Shown here: in pieces, positions 43,208 through 52,380 of the stretch | Numbering within the stretch: position 1 is the stretch's first letter | Layout: each line of letters starts with the position of its first letter | From: Thalassobellus sediminis | GTDB lineage: Bacteria > Bacteroidota > Bacteroidia > Flavobacteriales > Flavobacteriaceae | Length of the DNA stretch: 64,000 bases | Assembly (NCBI RefSeq): GCF_044386045.1 | Contig: NZ_JBISCD010000040.1 | Coordinates: 248,001-312,000 of the forward strand | Reading direction: 5' to 3' | Translations under genes and position numbers: made by a program | The notes under the pieces: generated by a model | Database searches by the model: none | Told to the model about the DNA's origin: nothing | Seen by the model: only the letters and a program-made list of their open reading frames with translations

Positions 43208-44104
43208 ATGAAAAAAATTACTTTACCAATTTATTTACTTTTATTAAGTATAACTACTGTCTTTGCTCAAAACAACAATCCAATAGTTTTTGAAGCTGAA
43301 TCAGGTACTTTCAGTGCAACTACAGATTATGAAACAGTCACAGATAGTGGTGTTACTTTTGTACAACCAAAAACTGATTTAATTAGTGGTGATTTCCCAG
43401 GTAGTGACGACAAAGTAATCACCTACAGTGTTACTTTTCCTGATGGTGGTTTTGGTTTAACCTACGATTTATTTGTAAGGCTTTATATTGGTCCTGGAGG
43501 TGGTACTGATGATAGTTTTTTTAGTGCAGCAGGTTTTGGAGTACAAAATTCTACCGAAGCAGATAGTTGGATTAAAATAAACGAAACTAACAGACATGGA
43601 TATATAGAACCAACAGATATTTTAAATGGCGAAATACTAACTGCTGACACTAATAATGAAGTTTGGAAATGGATAAATCTTTCAAAAATGGGGAAAGCTG
43701 AAGCACAAACTGCATATAGTGTTCTAGCTAATAATTCAACCTTCGATTTTCAAATAGGAGCTAGAGAAGATGGTATAAGGTTTGATATGTTTGCTTTTGG
43801 AAAATCAGATATTGAATATACAGTAGCAGATCTTAATAGTGCAGCTGGTATTGTACTTAGTACAAAAAAGAACACATTAAAATCTGTAAAAGTTTACCCT
43901 AACCCATCTTCAAATGGGTTTAACATAAAAACTACTGAACAATCTGTTTCTTATAAAATATTTAATTTACTTGGAGCTAAGGTAGAAGAAGGTATTTTAA
44001 GTTTAGGTGTTAAGAGATATGGTAATTCGTTAAAATCTGGAACTTATATTTTAGACTTACAATCTAGTAACAAAAGAAGTGTCATGAAAATAGTTAAATA
44101 TTAA
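43208..44104 (+). CDS. T9SS-exported protein, putative carbohydrate-binding
   Basis: The 298-residue protein has a signal peptide (about 1-21, ending FAQNN) and a type A T9SS sorting domain at about 225-298 (VYPNPSSNGFNIKTTE...GTYILDLQSS). The middle (about 25-215) is beta-rich and begins VFEAESGTFS, a start common in CBM6-like or malectin-like sugar-binding modules. It continues with YDLFVRLYIGPGGGTDDSFF and FDFQIGAREDGIRFDMFAFG, which resemble the last strands of such jelly-roll domains. I see no catalytic motif. It lies directly before the GH115 gene on the same strand, so it may hold the glucuronidase substrate (inference). Two palindromic sites precede it. Confidence 0.78.
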   Translation: MKKITLPIYLLLLSITTVFAQNNNPIVFEAESGTFSATTDYETVTDSGVTFVQPKTDLISGDFPGSDDKVITYSVTFPDGGFGLTYDLFVRLYIGPGGGTDDSFFSAAGFGVQNSTEADSWIKINETNRHGYIEPTDILNGEILTADTNNEVWKWINLSKMGKAEAQTAYSVLANNSTFDFQIGAREDGIRFDMFAFGKSDIEYTVADLNSAAGIVLSTKKNTLKSVKVYPNPSSNGFNIKTTEQSVSYKIFNLLGAKVEEGILSLGVKRYGNSLKSGTYILDLQSSNKRSVMKIVKY

Positions 44105-44157
44105 TTATAGTTAAAAATATAATTAAATAACATTTCTTTTAATTAGAAAAACATATT

Positions 44158-44201
44158 AAAGGGAGGTAGTCTAATAATTCTTTATTAAACTCCCTCCCTT
44201 T
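44158..44201 (+). terminator. Hairpin between the exported-protein gene and the GH115 gene
   Basis: AAAGGGAGG (44158-44166) pairs with CCTCCCTTT (44193-44201) around a 26-base loop. It lacks a clear T run, so it may be a weak terminator or a processing hairpin; it lies 53 bases past the stop of the upstream gene. Confidence 0.4.
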
Positions 44202-44309
44202 AAACAATGATTAATTCTAGAACTTAAAAAAAGGAGAAACAATAGTTAATAGTGTATTAACAAGCTGTACTAAATATTGCTCAAATATTTAATAATCTAT
44301 AAATTAAAG

Positions 44310-47300
44310 ATGACTACATTAAAAAAAATATTATCAATACTCTTTTTATTAATTATTACTACAGCATATTGTTCTTCTGAGATTCCAATAAATTGTAATA
44401 GCGGAACAGACTTCCCTCTTTCTGTTAACGGAAGTGATACTAAAATTTATTATGATATTAATGATTCAGAATTAATAGGAATAACCGCAAACCTATTAAG
44501 TTCAGATATTGAAATGGTAACTGGAATAAGTCATCTTGTTACAAATAACATTGCCGATATTAATGAATATGTTGTAATTATTGGTACAGTTTCATCTGAT
44601 GGCCTAATAAAACAACTTATTGATAGTGGAAAAATTGATGTGAGTCAAATTGAAAACAAATGGGAAAGCTATAAAGTTCAAACTATAGATTCTCCAATTT
44701 CAGGAATTACTAAAGCACTAGTAATAATTGGTAGTGATAGACGAGGCGCTTCATTTGGCACTTTCGAATTATCAAAATCAATTGGTGTATCACCTTTTTT
44801 CTGGTGGGCAGATGTTACCCCACAATACAAAGATTCCCTTTATGTATGTCCAATAAATTTTTCATCAAATGAACCAACAGTTAAATATCGAGGTATTTTT
44901 ATTAATGATGAAGATTGGGGGCTACAAGAATGGTCTCAATATACTTTTGATCCAGTACAAGATATTGGACCAACAACTTATGAAAAGGTTTTTGAATTAC
45001 TTTTAAGATTAAAAGCAAATTATATATGGCCTGCAATGCATCCAAGTACTAAACCTTTTAATTATTATCCAAACAATAAAGTTGTTGCCGATAGATATGG
45101 CATCATAATGGGGTCTTCACACCATGAGCCTCTACTATATAATACCGAAGAGTGGCCTTATGCAAAAAGCCAATGGAATCCGTATACAAATCTAAATACA
45201 ATAATGTCTGTATTAGAAAATCGAGTAGCTTCTAATGGACAATATGAGAATATATATACTATGGGAATTCGTGGTGCAGGCGACTCGGGCATAGGGGGTT
45301 CATTAAATGATAAAACAGCAAAATTAGAAGAAGTAATTAGTCTTCAAAGAAATCTATTAACTCAATATGTTAATTCAGATATTACGCAAGTACCACAAAC
45401 TTTTTGGCCTTATAAAGAGGTATTAGCCCAATACAATAACAATATGGATTTGCCTGATGACATTACATTGGGGTGGGTAGATGACAATCATGGTTATATA
45501 CGTCAAGTATCAAATCCGGACGAACAATTACGTTCCGGTGGAAGTGGCGTTTATTATCACCTTTCTTATTGGGGAAGTCCTGCAGATTATTTATGGATTG
45601 CTTCAACCCCTCTAGCTTTATTGGCTACTGAAATGAAAAAAGCAGCAGATTTTGGTGGTGATAGAATTTGGATTTTCAATGTTGGAGATATAAAACCCGC
45701 TGAAATGTTAATGAATTTCTCTCTAGACTTGGCCTACGATTATAATAAATGGGATGCTTCAAATGTAAACGACTACATAAATGATTGGGCTACATTTAAC
45801 TTTGGAGCTGAATATGCAGATGATATAACAAGTGCTTATGCTTTATATTTTCAATTGGCACAAAGTGCAAAACCAGAACATATAGACAGATTAAAATTTC
45901 CTGATTCTGAAATAGAATATAGACTTAATGCCTATAAAGAAATTTCAAATAAAGTAGAAGCAACTTATAGTCAAATTCCAGATGATTTAAAAGATGCTTT
46001 TTTTGAAATGGTATATTACCCAATTCGTGGAGCCGATTATATGAATCAGAAATTCTTGTATGCTTACAAAAGTTTTAGTGCAGCTGCTAAAAATGACCCT
46101 ATCGCCATACAATATTCAGAAACTGCAAAAGCGGCACATGCTAAAATAAAGGAAATAACAAGTTATTATAATTTGGGAATTAAAGATGGTAAATGGAATA
46201 AAATTATGAGTTCAGATATTAGAAGTCAGAATGTATATGATATGCCTCCTGTTGCAACACAAGCAGATATAGACAAAGAACATGCAGATGTAATTGATAT
46301 CAATCTTTCTGACGGAACATTTATTTCTCCTATGAAATATGAAAATGGTGTTGTTATGGGGAACAAATCAGGTGCTTTATTATCTCCAAGTACAGGAGGT
46401 AAAGCTGAATTTTCTTTTGAAATACCACAATCTATAAATGCTGATATTTATTTTTTTGTACGTACACCTAGTGTAGAAGAAGACTCGTGGCATGTTAATA
46501 TAAATGGAACTCAGTTTATTCAAAACAATTACGCTACAGGAGAAACATTTGAGTGGATTAAAGTTAATACGTTATTGCTTCCTAGTGGAACAAATACAAT
46601 AATTATTAATCAGCGTGAACCAAATGCTCAAATAGCAGCTATTAAAATTGCTGAACCTGGTTTAATAGAATATTCTTCTAATTACATTCTTAATCCAAGT
46701 GTAATTATTCCTGCTTGGGAATTTGATAAAATGACCAATGCTCAAGGATTTACTTGGGAGGTTATTGAAGGGTTATCGTCTTCTGAAAAAGCAGTAGTAA
46801 ACTTACCTTATACAGCTTCAAGTATAAACAATGTGAATCTAGCTCCATATATAGAAAAAGAAATCAGTTTAAAACAAAAAGGTTTTAGCTTAGAAGTAAG
46901 GTGTTTACCTACTAGACGTTTATATGAAGGTCGAGATCTTCGTATGGCTATTTCCATTAATGGTGAAACACCTAAAGTTATTAGTATACAACAACCTTAT
47001 CCTTCCTTAGACTGGGAAAAAAATGTAATTAGAGGCTATGTTAAATCATCTATGAGTTATTTAGCTGAGGGTGATGTTGCCAAAATACGGCTTTATGCGC
47101 TCGACCCAGGAATCATTTTTGATAAAGTGCTAATTTATTATGATGGCGACACGTTAAGCAATACAAAACCATTAGAAAATAATGAAAAAGTATTCTCTAT
47201 TTTTCCTAATCCTTTTAAAGATAGTTTCACTTGTAAACTTGCAGGTATTGAAAGTGAAAATACAGATCTAACACTTCTAGATATTACTGGAAAACAGATT

Positions 47301-47438
47301 CAAAAATATCAAATGACTAGTAAAAATAATAATCAAAGCGTAGTTATATCTACTTCAGGATTATCTAAAGGTGTTTATATACTTAGAGTTATTACAGAAA
47401 ATGGTGCTACAGACTCTAAAATGATTATTAAAGAATAA
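44310..47438 (+). CDS. GH115 alpha-glucuronidase with T9SS sorting domain
   Basis: From the ATG at 44310 the protein has 1042 residues (an upstream TTG at 44277 extends the frame but lies before the signal peptide). The signal peptide covers about 1-21. The GH115 family is recognised by IIGSDRRGASFGTFELSKSIGVSPFFWWADVTP, VKYRGIFINDEDWGLQEWS, LRLKANYIWPAMHPSTKPFNYYPNNK, GIIMGSSHHEPLL, and the later GWVDDNHGYIRQ and IWIFNVGDIKPAEM. The C-terminal GH115 beta region is about 700-940, followed by a type A sorting domain (about 965-1042, FPNPFKDSF). GH115 removes 4-O-methyl- or plain glucuronic acid side chains from xylan and related polymers. Surface or extracellular location is expected. Confidence 0.93.
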   Translation: MTTLKKILSILFLLIITTAYCSSEIPINCNSGTDFPLSVNGSDTKIYYDINDSELIGITANLLSSDIEMVTGISHLVTNNIADINEYVVIIGTVSSDGLIKQLIDSGKIDVSQIENKWESYKVQTIDSPISGITKALVIIGSDRRGASFGTFELSKSIGVSPFFWWADVTPQYKDSLYVCPINFSSNEPTVKYRGIFINDEDWGLQEWSQYTFDPVQDIGPTTYEKVFELLLRLKANYIWPAMHPSTKPFNYYPNNKVVADRYGIIMGSSHHEPLLYNTEEWPYAKSQWNPYTNLNTIMSVLENRVASNGQYENIYTMGIRGAGDSGIGGSLNDKTAKLEEVISLQRNLLTQYVNSDITQVPQTFWPYKEVLAQYNNNMDLPDDITLGWVDDNHGYIRQVSNPDEQLRSGGSGVYYHLSYWGSPADYLWIASTPLALLATEMKKAADFGGDRIWIFNVGDIKPAEMLMNFSLDLAYDYNKWDASNVNDYINDWATFNFGAEYADDITSAYALYFQLAQSAKPEHIDRLKFPDSEIEYRLNAYKEISNKVEATYSQIPDDLKDAFFEMVYYPIRGADYMNQKFLYAYKSFSAAAKNDPIAIQYSETAKAAHAKIKEITSYYNLGIKDGKWNKIMSSDIRSQNVYDMPPVATQADIDKEHADVIDINLSDGTFISPMKYENGVVMGNKSGALLSPSTGGKAEFSFEIPQSINADIYFFVRTPSVEEDSWHVNINGTQFIQNNYATGETFEWIKVNTLLLPSGTNTIIINQREPNAQIAAIKIAEPGLIEYSSNYILNPSVIIPAWEFDKMTNAQGFTWEVIEGLSSSEKAVVNLPYTASSINNVNLAPYIEKEISLKQKGFSLEVRCLPTRRLYEGRDLRMAISINGETPKVISIQQPYPSLDWEKNVIRGYVKSSMSYLAEGDVAKIRLYALDPGIIFDKVLIYYDGDTLSNTKPLENNEKVFSIFPNPFKDSFTCKLAGIESENTDLTLLDITGKQIQKYQMTSKNNNQSVVISTSGLSKGVYILRVITENGATDSKMIIKE

Positions 47439-47477
47439 AAATTTTTGTAAAATATTCTCGCTGGCTTAAAACAATAA

Positions 47478-47993
47478 CTACTCTTTAAACCAGCTAGAAT
47501 ATTTTATATAATTATTTGCAATTCTATCTATTTGTCCCGAAATTAATTCTTGACTAATATCTTTTATTTTTTTTGCTGGTACACCGGCATAAATACTACC
47601 AGATTCTACATGTGTATTTTGAGTTAATACGGCACCTGCCGCAATAATACTATTGCTTTCTACAACGCAATCGTCCATGATAATACTTCCCATGCCCACC
47701 AAAACATTATCATGAATTGTGCAACCATGCACTAAAGCATTATGCCCTATAGATACATTATTACCAATAGTGGTTGGGGCTGTTTTATAGGTAGCATGTA
47801 TAACGGCTCCATCTTGAACATTTACTTTATTACCCATTTTTATATAGTTAACATCACCACGTATTACTGCGCTAAACCATACACTACATTCGCTTCCCAT
47901 TACAACATCGCCAACTATGGTAGCGTTTTCTGCTATGAAACAATCGTCTGGTATTTGAGGTAATTTTCCTTTTACTGGTTTTATTACTGGCAT
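47478..47993 (-). CDS. Gamma-carbonic-anhydrase-family hexapeptide-repeat protein
   Basis: The 171-residue protein is a left-handed beta-helix of hexapeptide repeats: CSVWFSAVIRGDVNYIKMGNKVNVQDGAVIHA, IGNNVSIGHNALVHGC and LVGMGSIIMDDCVV. His residues in VIHA, SIGHN and LVHG match the zinc ligands of gamma carbonic anhydrases, and the GDVNYIKMGNKVNVQD stretch holds the Arg/Asp pair region. Family members are either carbonic anhydrases or acyltransferase-like proteins such as YrdA/PaaY; activity cannot be decided here. The gene is monocistronic, convergent with the GH115 gene. Confidence 0.9.
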   Translation of the reverse strand: MPVIKPVKGKLPQIPDDCFIAENATIVGDVVMGSECSVWFSAVIRGDVNYIKMGNKVNVQDGAVIHATYKTAPTTIGNNVSIGHNALVHGCTIHDNVLVGMGSIIMDDCVVESNSIIAAGAVLTQNTHVESGSIYAGVPAKKIKDISQELISGQIDRIANNYIKYSSWFKE

Positions 47994-48009
47994 AATTTAT
48001 ATATTTTTA

Positions 48010-48075
48010 TTTTCCACGAAAATGGAAATCTTATTGTTTTTATATTAATGAGATTCCCGTTTTCACGGGAATGAC
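48010..48075. repeat. Inverted pair of REP-like hairpin elements
   Basis: Element B (48052-48075) has the hairpin ATTCCCGT, loop TTTC, ACGGGAAT followed by GAC. Element A (48010-48030), read on the other strand, is GATT-TCCATTTTCGTGGAAA, 15 of 21 bases identical to B. Two stem pairs differ in a compensating way (C-G to T-A and G-C to A-T), so the hairpin is conserved. Such sequences are dispersed small repeats in many bacterial genomes. They fill most of the gap between two minus-strand genes. Confidence 0.6.
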
Positions 48076-48084
48076 AAAAAATGC

Positions 48085-48819
48085 TTATTTAAAATATGAT
48101 AATAAATCTGATTTCTTTGATGCAGATACCATAATTTCTTGTCCGTTACTTAGTATCACGCTTCCTCCTTTTCCTTTTAGATATTTAACTACTTCGTTTA
48201 CGTTTACTAAATACGATTTATGTACACGTACAAAATTAGCATTGTTTAAAGCGTCTTCAAAATATTTAAGTGTTTTACTTACCAGTTTCTTCTTATTATT
48301 ATTTAGGTATATATCTGTATAATTATCATCGGCTTTACAATACAAAATATCGGCTGTATTAATGACTTCAAATCCGTTTTGTTGCGGGATGGTTATTTTA
48401 CCATGAACACTATTTGTTTTTGGTATTAAAACCTCATCTTGAAGCGCGTCTTCTTTCGTTTTAATTTCGGTAACATAATCCACGGCTTTTATAAGTTCGT
48501 CTATAGAAATGGGTTTCATTAAATAATAGGAAGCATGTGCATTTAAAGCATCAATTGCATAATGATTATAGGCCGTAACAAATATTGTTTCAAAATTAAC
48601 ATCACCAACTTTATCTAATAAATCGAAAGCATTTCCATAAGGCATTTCTACATCAAGAAATACTAAATCTAAATCGTTATTTCTAATTAAAACTAAGGCT
48701 TCTTCAATGTTTGATGCTTCACCTATAACATTAACATTTGGGCAATACTTTTTGAGATAATTTTTCAAAATATCTCTACTTGTTTCTTCGTCTTCAACTA
48801 TGATTGAGGTTAGTTTCAT
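48085..48819 (-). CDS. LytTR response regulator
   Basis: The 244-residue protein has a CheY-like receiver (1 to about 120) with phospho-acceptor Asp56 in LDLVFLDVEMP, acidic pocket VEDEE at 8-12, and a LytTR DNA-binding domain (about 140-240) with ADDNYTDIYLNNNKK and FVRVHKSYLVNVNEVVKYLKGKGGSVILSNGQEIMVS. LytTR proteins bind short direct repeats. The stop-to-start junction with the sensor kinase gene is direct (48819/48820), so they form a two-component pair. Likely target sites lie at 51071-51129 upstream of the kinase gene. Confidence 0.95.
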   Translation of the reverse strand: MKLTSIIVEDEETSRDILKNYLKKYCPNVNVIGEASNIEEALVLIRNNDLDLVFLDVEMPYGNAFDLLDKVGDVNFETIFVTAYNHYAIDALNAHASYYLMKPISIDELIKAVDYVTEIKTKEDALQDEVLIPKTNSVHGKITIPQQNGFEVINTADILYCKADDNYTDIYLNNNKKKLVSKTLKYFEDALNNANFVRVHKSYLVNVNEVVKYLKGKGGSVILSNGQEIMVSASKKSDLLSYFK

Positions 48820-50982
48820 TTAATCCTTTTTAAGTGTTACAACAACTTTAGTACCTGTATCTTCTTCATCTTGAAAATCGTCAATAAACACATCTACTTT
48901 ATCTTTATACATATCGTTTAAAATAGAAACACGTTTTTTAATATTACCCATGCCTTTTGAGTTTTGTTTTTGCTGATTCTCAGTTTTTAAAGCTTTCGAT
49001 TTTTGTCGCCCAATACCATCATCGGTAATTGCAATAACAATTTCATCTGTTTTAAATTGTGTAATACTTATTTCTAAAAGCCCTTTTGTTTTCTTATAAC
49101 GCAACCCATGCCAAACGGCATTTTCAATATAAGGTTGTAAAAGCATTGGGGGAATTACAAAGTCGCTAATATTAATATGCTCATCAACATGAATATTATA
49201 ATCAAACTTATCTTGAAATCTAAAATGTTCTAATTTGGTATATAATTGCAAGAGTTCTATTTCTTTTTTTAACGGAATAAAATCTTCTTCGCTATTTTCT
49301 AAAACAGCACGCATGAGCAATGAGAAATCGGTTAAATATCTATTAGCTGTTCGCTCATCATTAGAAGCTATAAAACTATTTACAGAGTTTAATGCATTAA
49401 AAATAAAATGTGGATTCATTTGACTTCTCAAACTTTTTAAAGCCAATAAATTGTTTGCTAAACGTTGTTGTTTTATATATTTTATCATTAAAAAAGCTGC
49501 AATCAATAATAAAATTAAACCGCCAATTAGTGAATAAATAATTAGCTTTTGTCTTTTTGCTTGCTCTGTTGTTAATTGGTATTTACTTTCAGACAATTCT
49601 CTATCACTTTCTAAACTTGTAATTCTATTTTGTTTACTTACAATGTCTTTACTAAATCTGGCTGCTTGCGATATTTCTTGTTCTTTTTTAATATAAACTT
49701 TATCTACAAGACTTACGTATTCTTGATAAATACTTAGTGCTTTTTTATAATCTCCTGCATCTCGATATACATCAGATAGTTTTCTGGTGGCATCTTTTTG
49801 TACAATAATATCTTCCTTTTTATCAGCTTCAGCAATACTTTTTTCTAAATAAGAAATAGCATTTGGAAAATCATTTTGTAAAGCATAGGCATTACCTATT
49901 TTATAGTTCTGCTTTTGAATTGTTAATGGACTTTCATTATTAAAAACAGAATCTTTTAATTCACTAATAGTATTTAAGGCTTCTTTTCTTAATTGAATTT
50001 CATCAGAATAATTACTATTTGCATTTTCAAAATCTGCTACTTTAATTTTCTCTTCAACAGATCGTTTTTTGTTTTCTGTATTAGCTAATTTTAATGACTT
50101 TTTAAAATAACCTTCTGCCTCATCAACCTCCCCTTTATCATTATAAGTCTGAGCAATTTTTGAATTTAAATCGGTTATTTTAGGAGTAATTAAATGTTTT
50201 TGTGCTAGCTGTAACCCTTCTTTATATGACTTAACAGATAGCTCGTAAGACTTCGTTAAAAGATACACATCTCCTAATCCTTCATACAAAGACACTAATT
50301 GCCAATTAGAAAGTTCCTTTTTATTAATATCATTATAGGTTTGTAAACTTTCTTGATAGTTTTTATTGAGTTTATAGGCGTTAGCAAGCTTTAAATTAAC
50401 GGCATTAGTTTCTCTATTTTGAATACTAATTCTATAATTTGAAACAGCTAAATCGTATTGTTTCCAGTACATATAAATATCGCCTAAAACCTCATAAGCT
50501 TCACTATTTTCCTTTACAGAATTACTTTCTAATAAAGCATCTGCTACAAATTGAATACTTTTTTTTGCGTCTTTCTTTAAATAAGTATCGGCAGAATCTA
50601 TAAGCGATTTAAATATTGGAATTCTAGATTTTGAAAATTTGCTTTTATACTTATCAGATTTATTCGGTTGCACTTCTACTATAATACGGTCATTACTTTG
50701 TATGGTATAATAAACGGTTTCAAAATCTTTATGTCTAATAGTAAGTTCGTCTCCCTTTTTTACTTCTATTCTAAAATCTCCAAACATATCGGTAGTTGTA
50801 TACCCACCTCCATTAACTTCAATATTTACATTTGGTATAGCATCTCTGGTATCGCTTTCAATTACAGAACCTCTAACCGAAAATCTTGGTTCTATCGTTT
50901 CATTGTCATTTTCTTGCGCAAAAAAAACAGTGGAACTAAATACAATGCCTATAAACCATATATGTTTTAAAAATAATTTCAT
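48820..50982 (-). CDS. LytS-like sensor histidine kinase with TPR sensor region
   Basis: The 720-residue protein has a signal peptide or first span (about 1-22), a carboxypeptidase-regulatory-like beta domain (about 32-105: VRGSVIESDTRDAIPNVNIEVNGGGYTTTDMFGDF), about seven TPR repeats (about 120-430), a coiled coil, one membrane span (about 480-500, LIIYSLIGGLILLLIAAFLMI), and a cytoplasmic LytS-type kinase. The phospho-accepting His525 lies in MNPHFIFNALNSV, and the ATPase domain ends about 715 with ITDDGIGRQKSKALK and KGMGNIKKRVSILNDMY. The periplasmic TPR region would sense a protein or envelope signal (inference). It is transcribed before its regulator gene, divergent from the VWA gene. 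Confidence 0.94.
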   Translation of the reverse strand: MKLFLKHIWFIGIVFSSTVFFAQENDNETIEPRFSVRGSVIESDTRDAIPNVNIEVNGGGYTTTDMFGDFRIEVKKGDELTIRHKDFETVYYTIQSNDRIIVEVQPNKSDKYKSKFSKSRIPIFKSLIDSADTYLKKDAKKSIQFVADALLESNSVKENSEAYEVLGDIYMYWKQYDLAVSNYRISIQNRETNAVNLKLANAYKLNKNYQESLQTYNDINKKELSNWQLVSLYEGLGDVYLLTKSYELSVKSYKEGLQLAQKHLITPKITDLNSKIAQTYNDKGEVDEAEGYFKKSLKLANTENKKRSVEEKIKVADFENANSNYSDEIQLRKEALNTISELKDSVFNNESPLTIQKQNYKIGNAYALQNDFPNAISYLEKSIAEADKKEDIIVQKDATRKLSDVYRDAGDYKKALSIYQEYVSLVDKVYIKKEQEISQAARFSKDIVSKQNRITSLESDRELSESKYQLTTEQAKRQKLIIYSLIGGLILLLIAAFLMIKYIKQQRLANNLLALKSLRSQMNPHFIFNALNSVNSFIASNDERTANRYLTDFSLLMRAVLENSEEDFIPLKKEIELLQLYTKLEHFRFQDKFDYNIHVDEHINISDFVIPPMLLQPYIENAVWHGLRYKKTKGLLEISITQFKTDEIVIAITDDGIGRQKSKALKTENQQKQNSKGMGNIKKRVSILNDMYKDKVDVFIDDFQDEEDTGTKVVVTLKKD

Positions 50983-51070
50983 CTACTATTTTATATTGAT
51001 AAACTTACGCACTTTACTTGGTATATTAAAATGAATATGACACAAAAACAGCTCCTTATAGACCTAAAAA

Positions 51071-51129
51071 GTCTGCTTTACACATTCAAAAATTCACTTT
51101 ACTCATTTATACGTCTACTTCACTCATTT
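51071..51129. promoter_or_regulatory. Three direct repeats with a 21-base period, candidate LytTR sites
   Basis: CTTTACACATTC (51076-51087), CTTTACTCATTT (51097-51108) and CTTCACTCATTT (51118-51129) are spaced exactly 21 bases start to start. The outer two are also preceded by GTCTRC at the same distance. A weaker copy CACTTTACT lies at 51010-51018. A period of 21 bases is known for LytTR sites (9-base repeats with 12-base spacer). The array lies between the LytS/LytTR operon and the VWA gene. Confidence 0.55.
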
Positions 51130-51188
51130 TGCTTTTTTTATAAAAAAGGTTGGTTTTAGTTTTACAGTATTAATCAAAAAACAATCTT

Positions 51189-52346
51189 ATGAAAACACAT
51201 TTTAAAACATTCCTATTTAGCATCGCTTTAATAAGTCTTACAGCTTGTCATGCTAACAACAAAAAACAAGCTATTAATACTTCTGAAAACAAAACCATCA
51301 ATCACACCCCAAATAAGCAGTATATTAAAGTAGCGCTATTACTAGACACCAGTAATAGTATGGACGGATTAATAGACCAAGCCAAAGCACAACTTTGGGA
51401 AATAGTTAATGAGCTATCTTATGCTAAATGTGGTAATCAAAAACCCAATTTACAAATTGCTTTGTATGAATATGGAAACGACCGATTAAACGGTGAAGAA
51501 GGCTATATTAAAAAAGTATTAGCATTTAGTGACGATTTAGATGAAATCTCCAAAGAATTATTTTCTTTAACTACTAATGGTGGCGAAGAATATTGCGGAC
51601 AGGTTATACAAACATCATTAAACCAATTAAATTGGGCTAATAATCCTGATGATTTAAAACTAATTTTCATTGCTGGTAACGAGCCTTTTACACAAGGAAA
51701 AACAAATTACAAAGATGCTTCTGCAAATGCTAAAGAAAAAGATGTTACTATAAACACTATTTTTTGCGGTGATTATAACCAAGGTATTTCAAGTTCATGG
51801 AAAGATGGCGCACAATTAACAAATGGTGATTATATGGCCATCAATCAGAACCGTAAAACCGTATATGTTGCATCTCCTTATGATGATGAAATTCTTATTT
51901 TAAATAAAAAATTAAATAAAACCTATGTTATTTATGGTTCAAAAGGAAAAGACAAAAGAGCATTACAAGCAGAACAAGATTCTAAAGCAGGTTATTTAAG
52001 CAAATCGAATGCTGTAAGTAGAACTGTAAGTAAAAGTTCGCATTTGTATAAAAACCAAACTTGGGATTTAGTAGATGCTGAAACACTAGATGAAGTTGTT
52101 ATTGAAGACCTCAAAGATGATGTTTTGCCAGAAGAACTTAAAGGAAAATCGGCCAATGAAATTAAAGCTTACGTTGATACAAAACGAAAAGAGCGTGAAC
52201 GTATTCAAAAAAAGATTCAAGAATTAGACGCAAAACGTAAAGTCTATATTGCTGAACATAAAACAAAAAACACAAATGGTTTAGAAAATGCCATGACTAA
52301 AGCTATTAAAGAACAAGCTAAAAAGAAAAAATATACTTGGAAATAA
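51189..52346 (+). CDS. VWA-domain lipoprotein
   Basis: The 385-residue protein has a lipoprotein signal with lipobox Cys20 (SLTAC). A von Willebrand A domain covers about 45-235 with the MIDAS motif Asp53-Thr-Ser55-Asn-Ser57 (LLDTSNSMDG), and later LIFIAGNEPFTQG and FCGDYNQG. The C-terminal third is highly charged and helical (KAYVDTKRKERERIQKKIQELDAKRK...KEQAKKKKYTWK). VWA lipoproteins bind metal and protein partners at the envelope; the specific role is unknown. The divergent LytS/LytTR genes and the 21-base repeats 60 bases upstream suggest it is a target of that system. A weak terminator follows. Confidence 0.9.
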   Translation: MKTHFKTFLFSIALISLTACHANNKKQAINTSENKTINHTPNKQYIKVALLLDTSNSMDGLIDQAKAQLWEIVNELSYAKCGNQKPNLQIALYEYGNDRLNGEEGYIKKVLAFSDDLDEISKELFSLTTNGGEEYCGQVIQTSLNQLNWANNPDDLKLIFIAGNEPFTQGKTNYKDASANAKEKDVTINTIFCGDYNQGISSSWKDGAQLTNGDYMAINQNRKTVYVASPYDDEILILNKKLNKTYVIYGSKGKDKRALQAEQDSKAGYLSKSNAVSRTVSKSSHLYKNQTWDLVDAETLDEVVIEDLKDDVLPEELKGKSANEIKAYVDTKRKERERIQKKIQELDAKRKVYIAEHKTKNTNGLENAMTKAIKEQAKKKKYTWK

Positions 52347-52350
52347 TATA

Positions 52351-52380
52351 AAAGAGGCTCGTTTTTAAAAATGGGCCTTT
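52351..52380. terminator. Imperfect terminator between the VWA and PorP/SprF genes
   Basis: AAAGAGGCTC can pair with GGGCCTTT around an A/T-rich loop, with a two-base bulge and a T/A run on each side. It sits exactly between the two convergent genes. The stem is short, so termination strength is uncertain. Confidence 0.4.
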
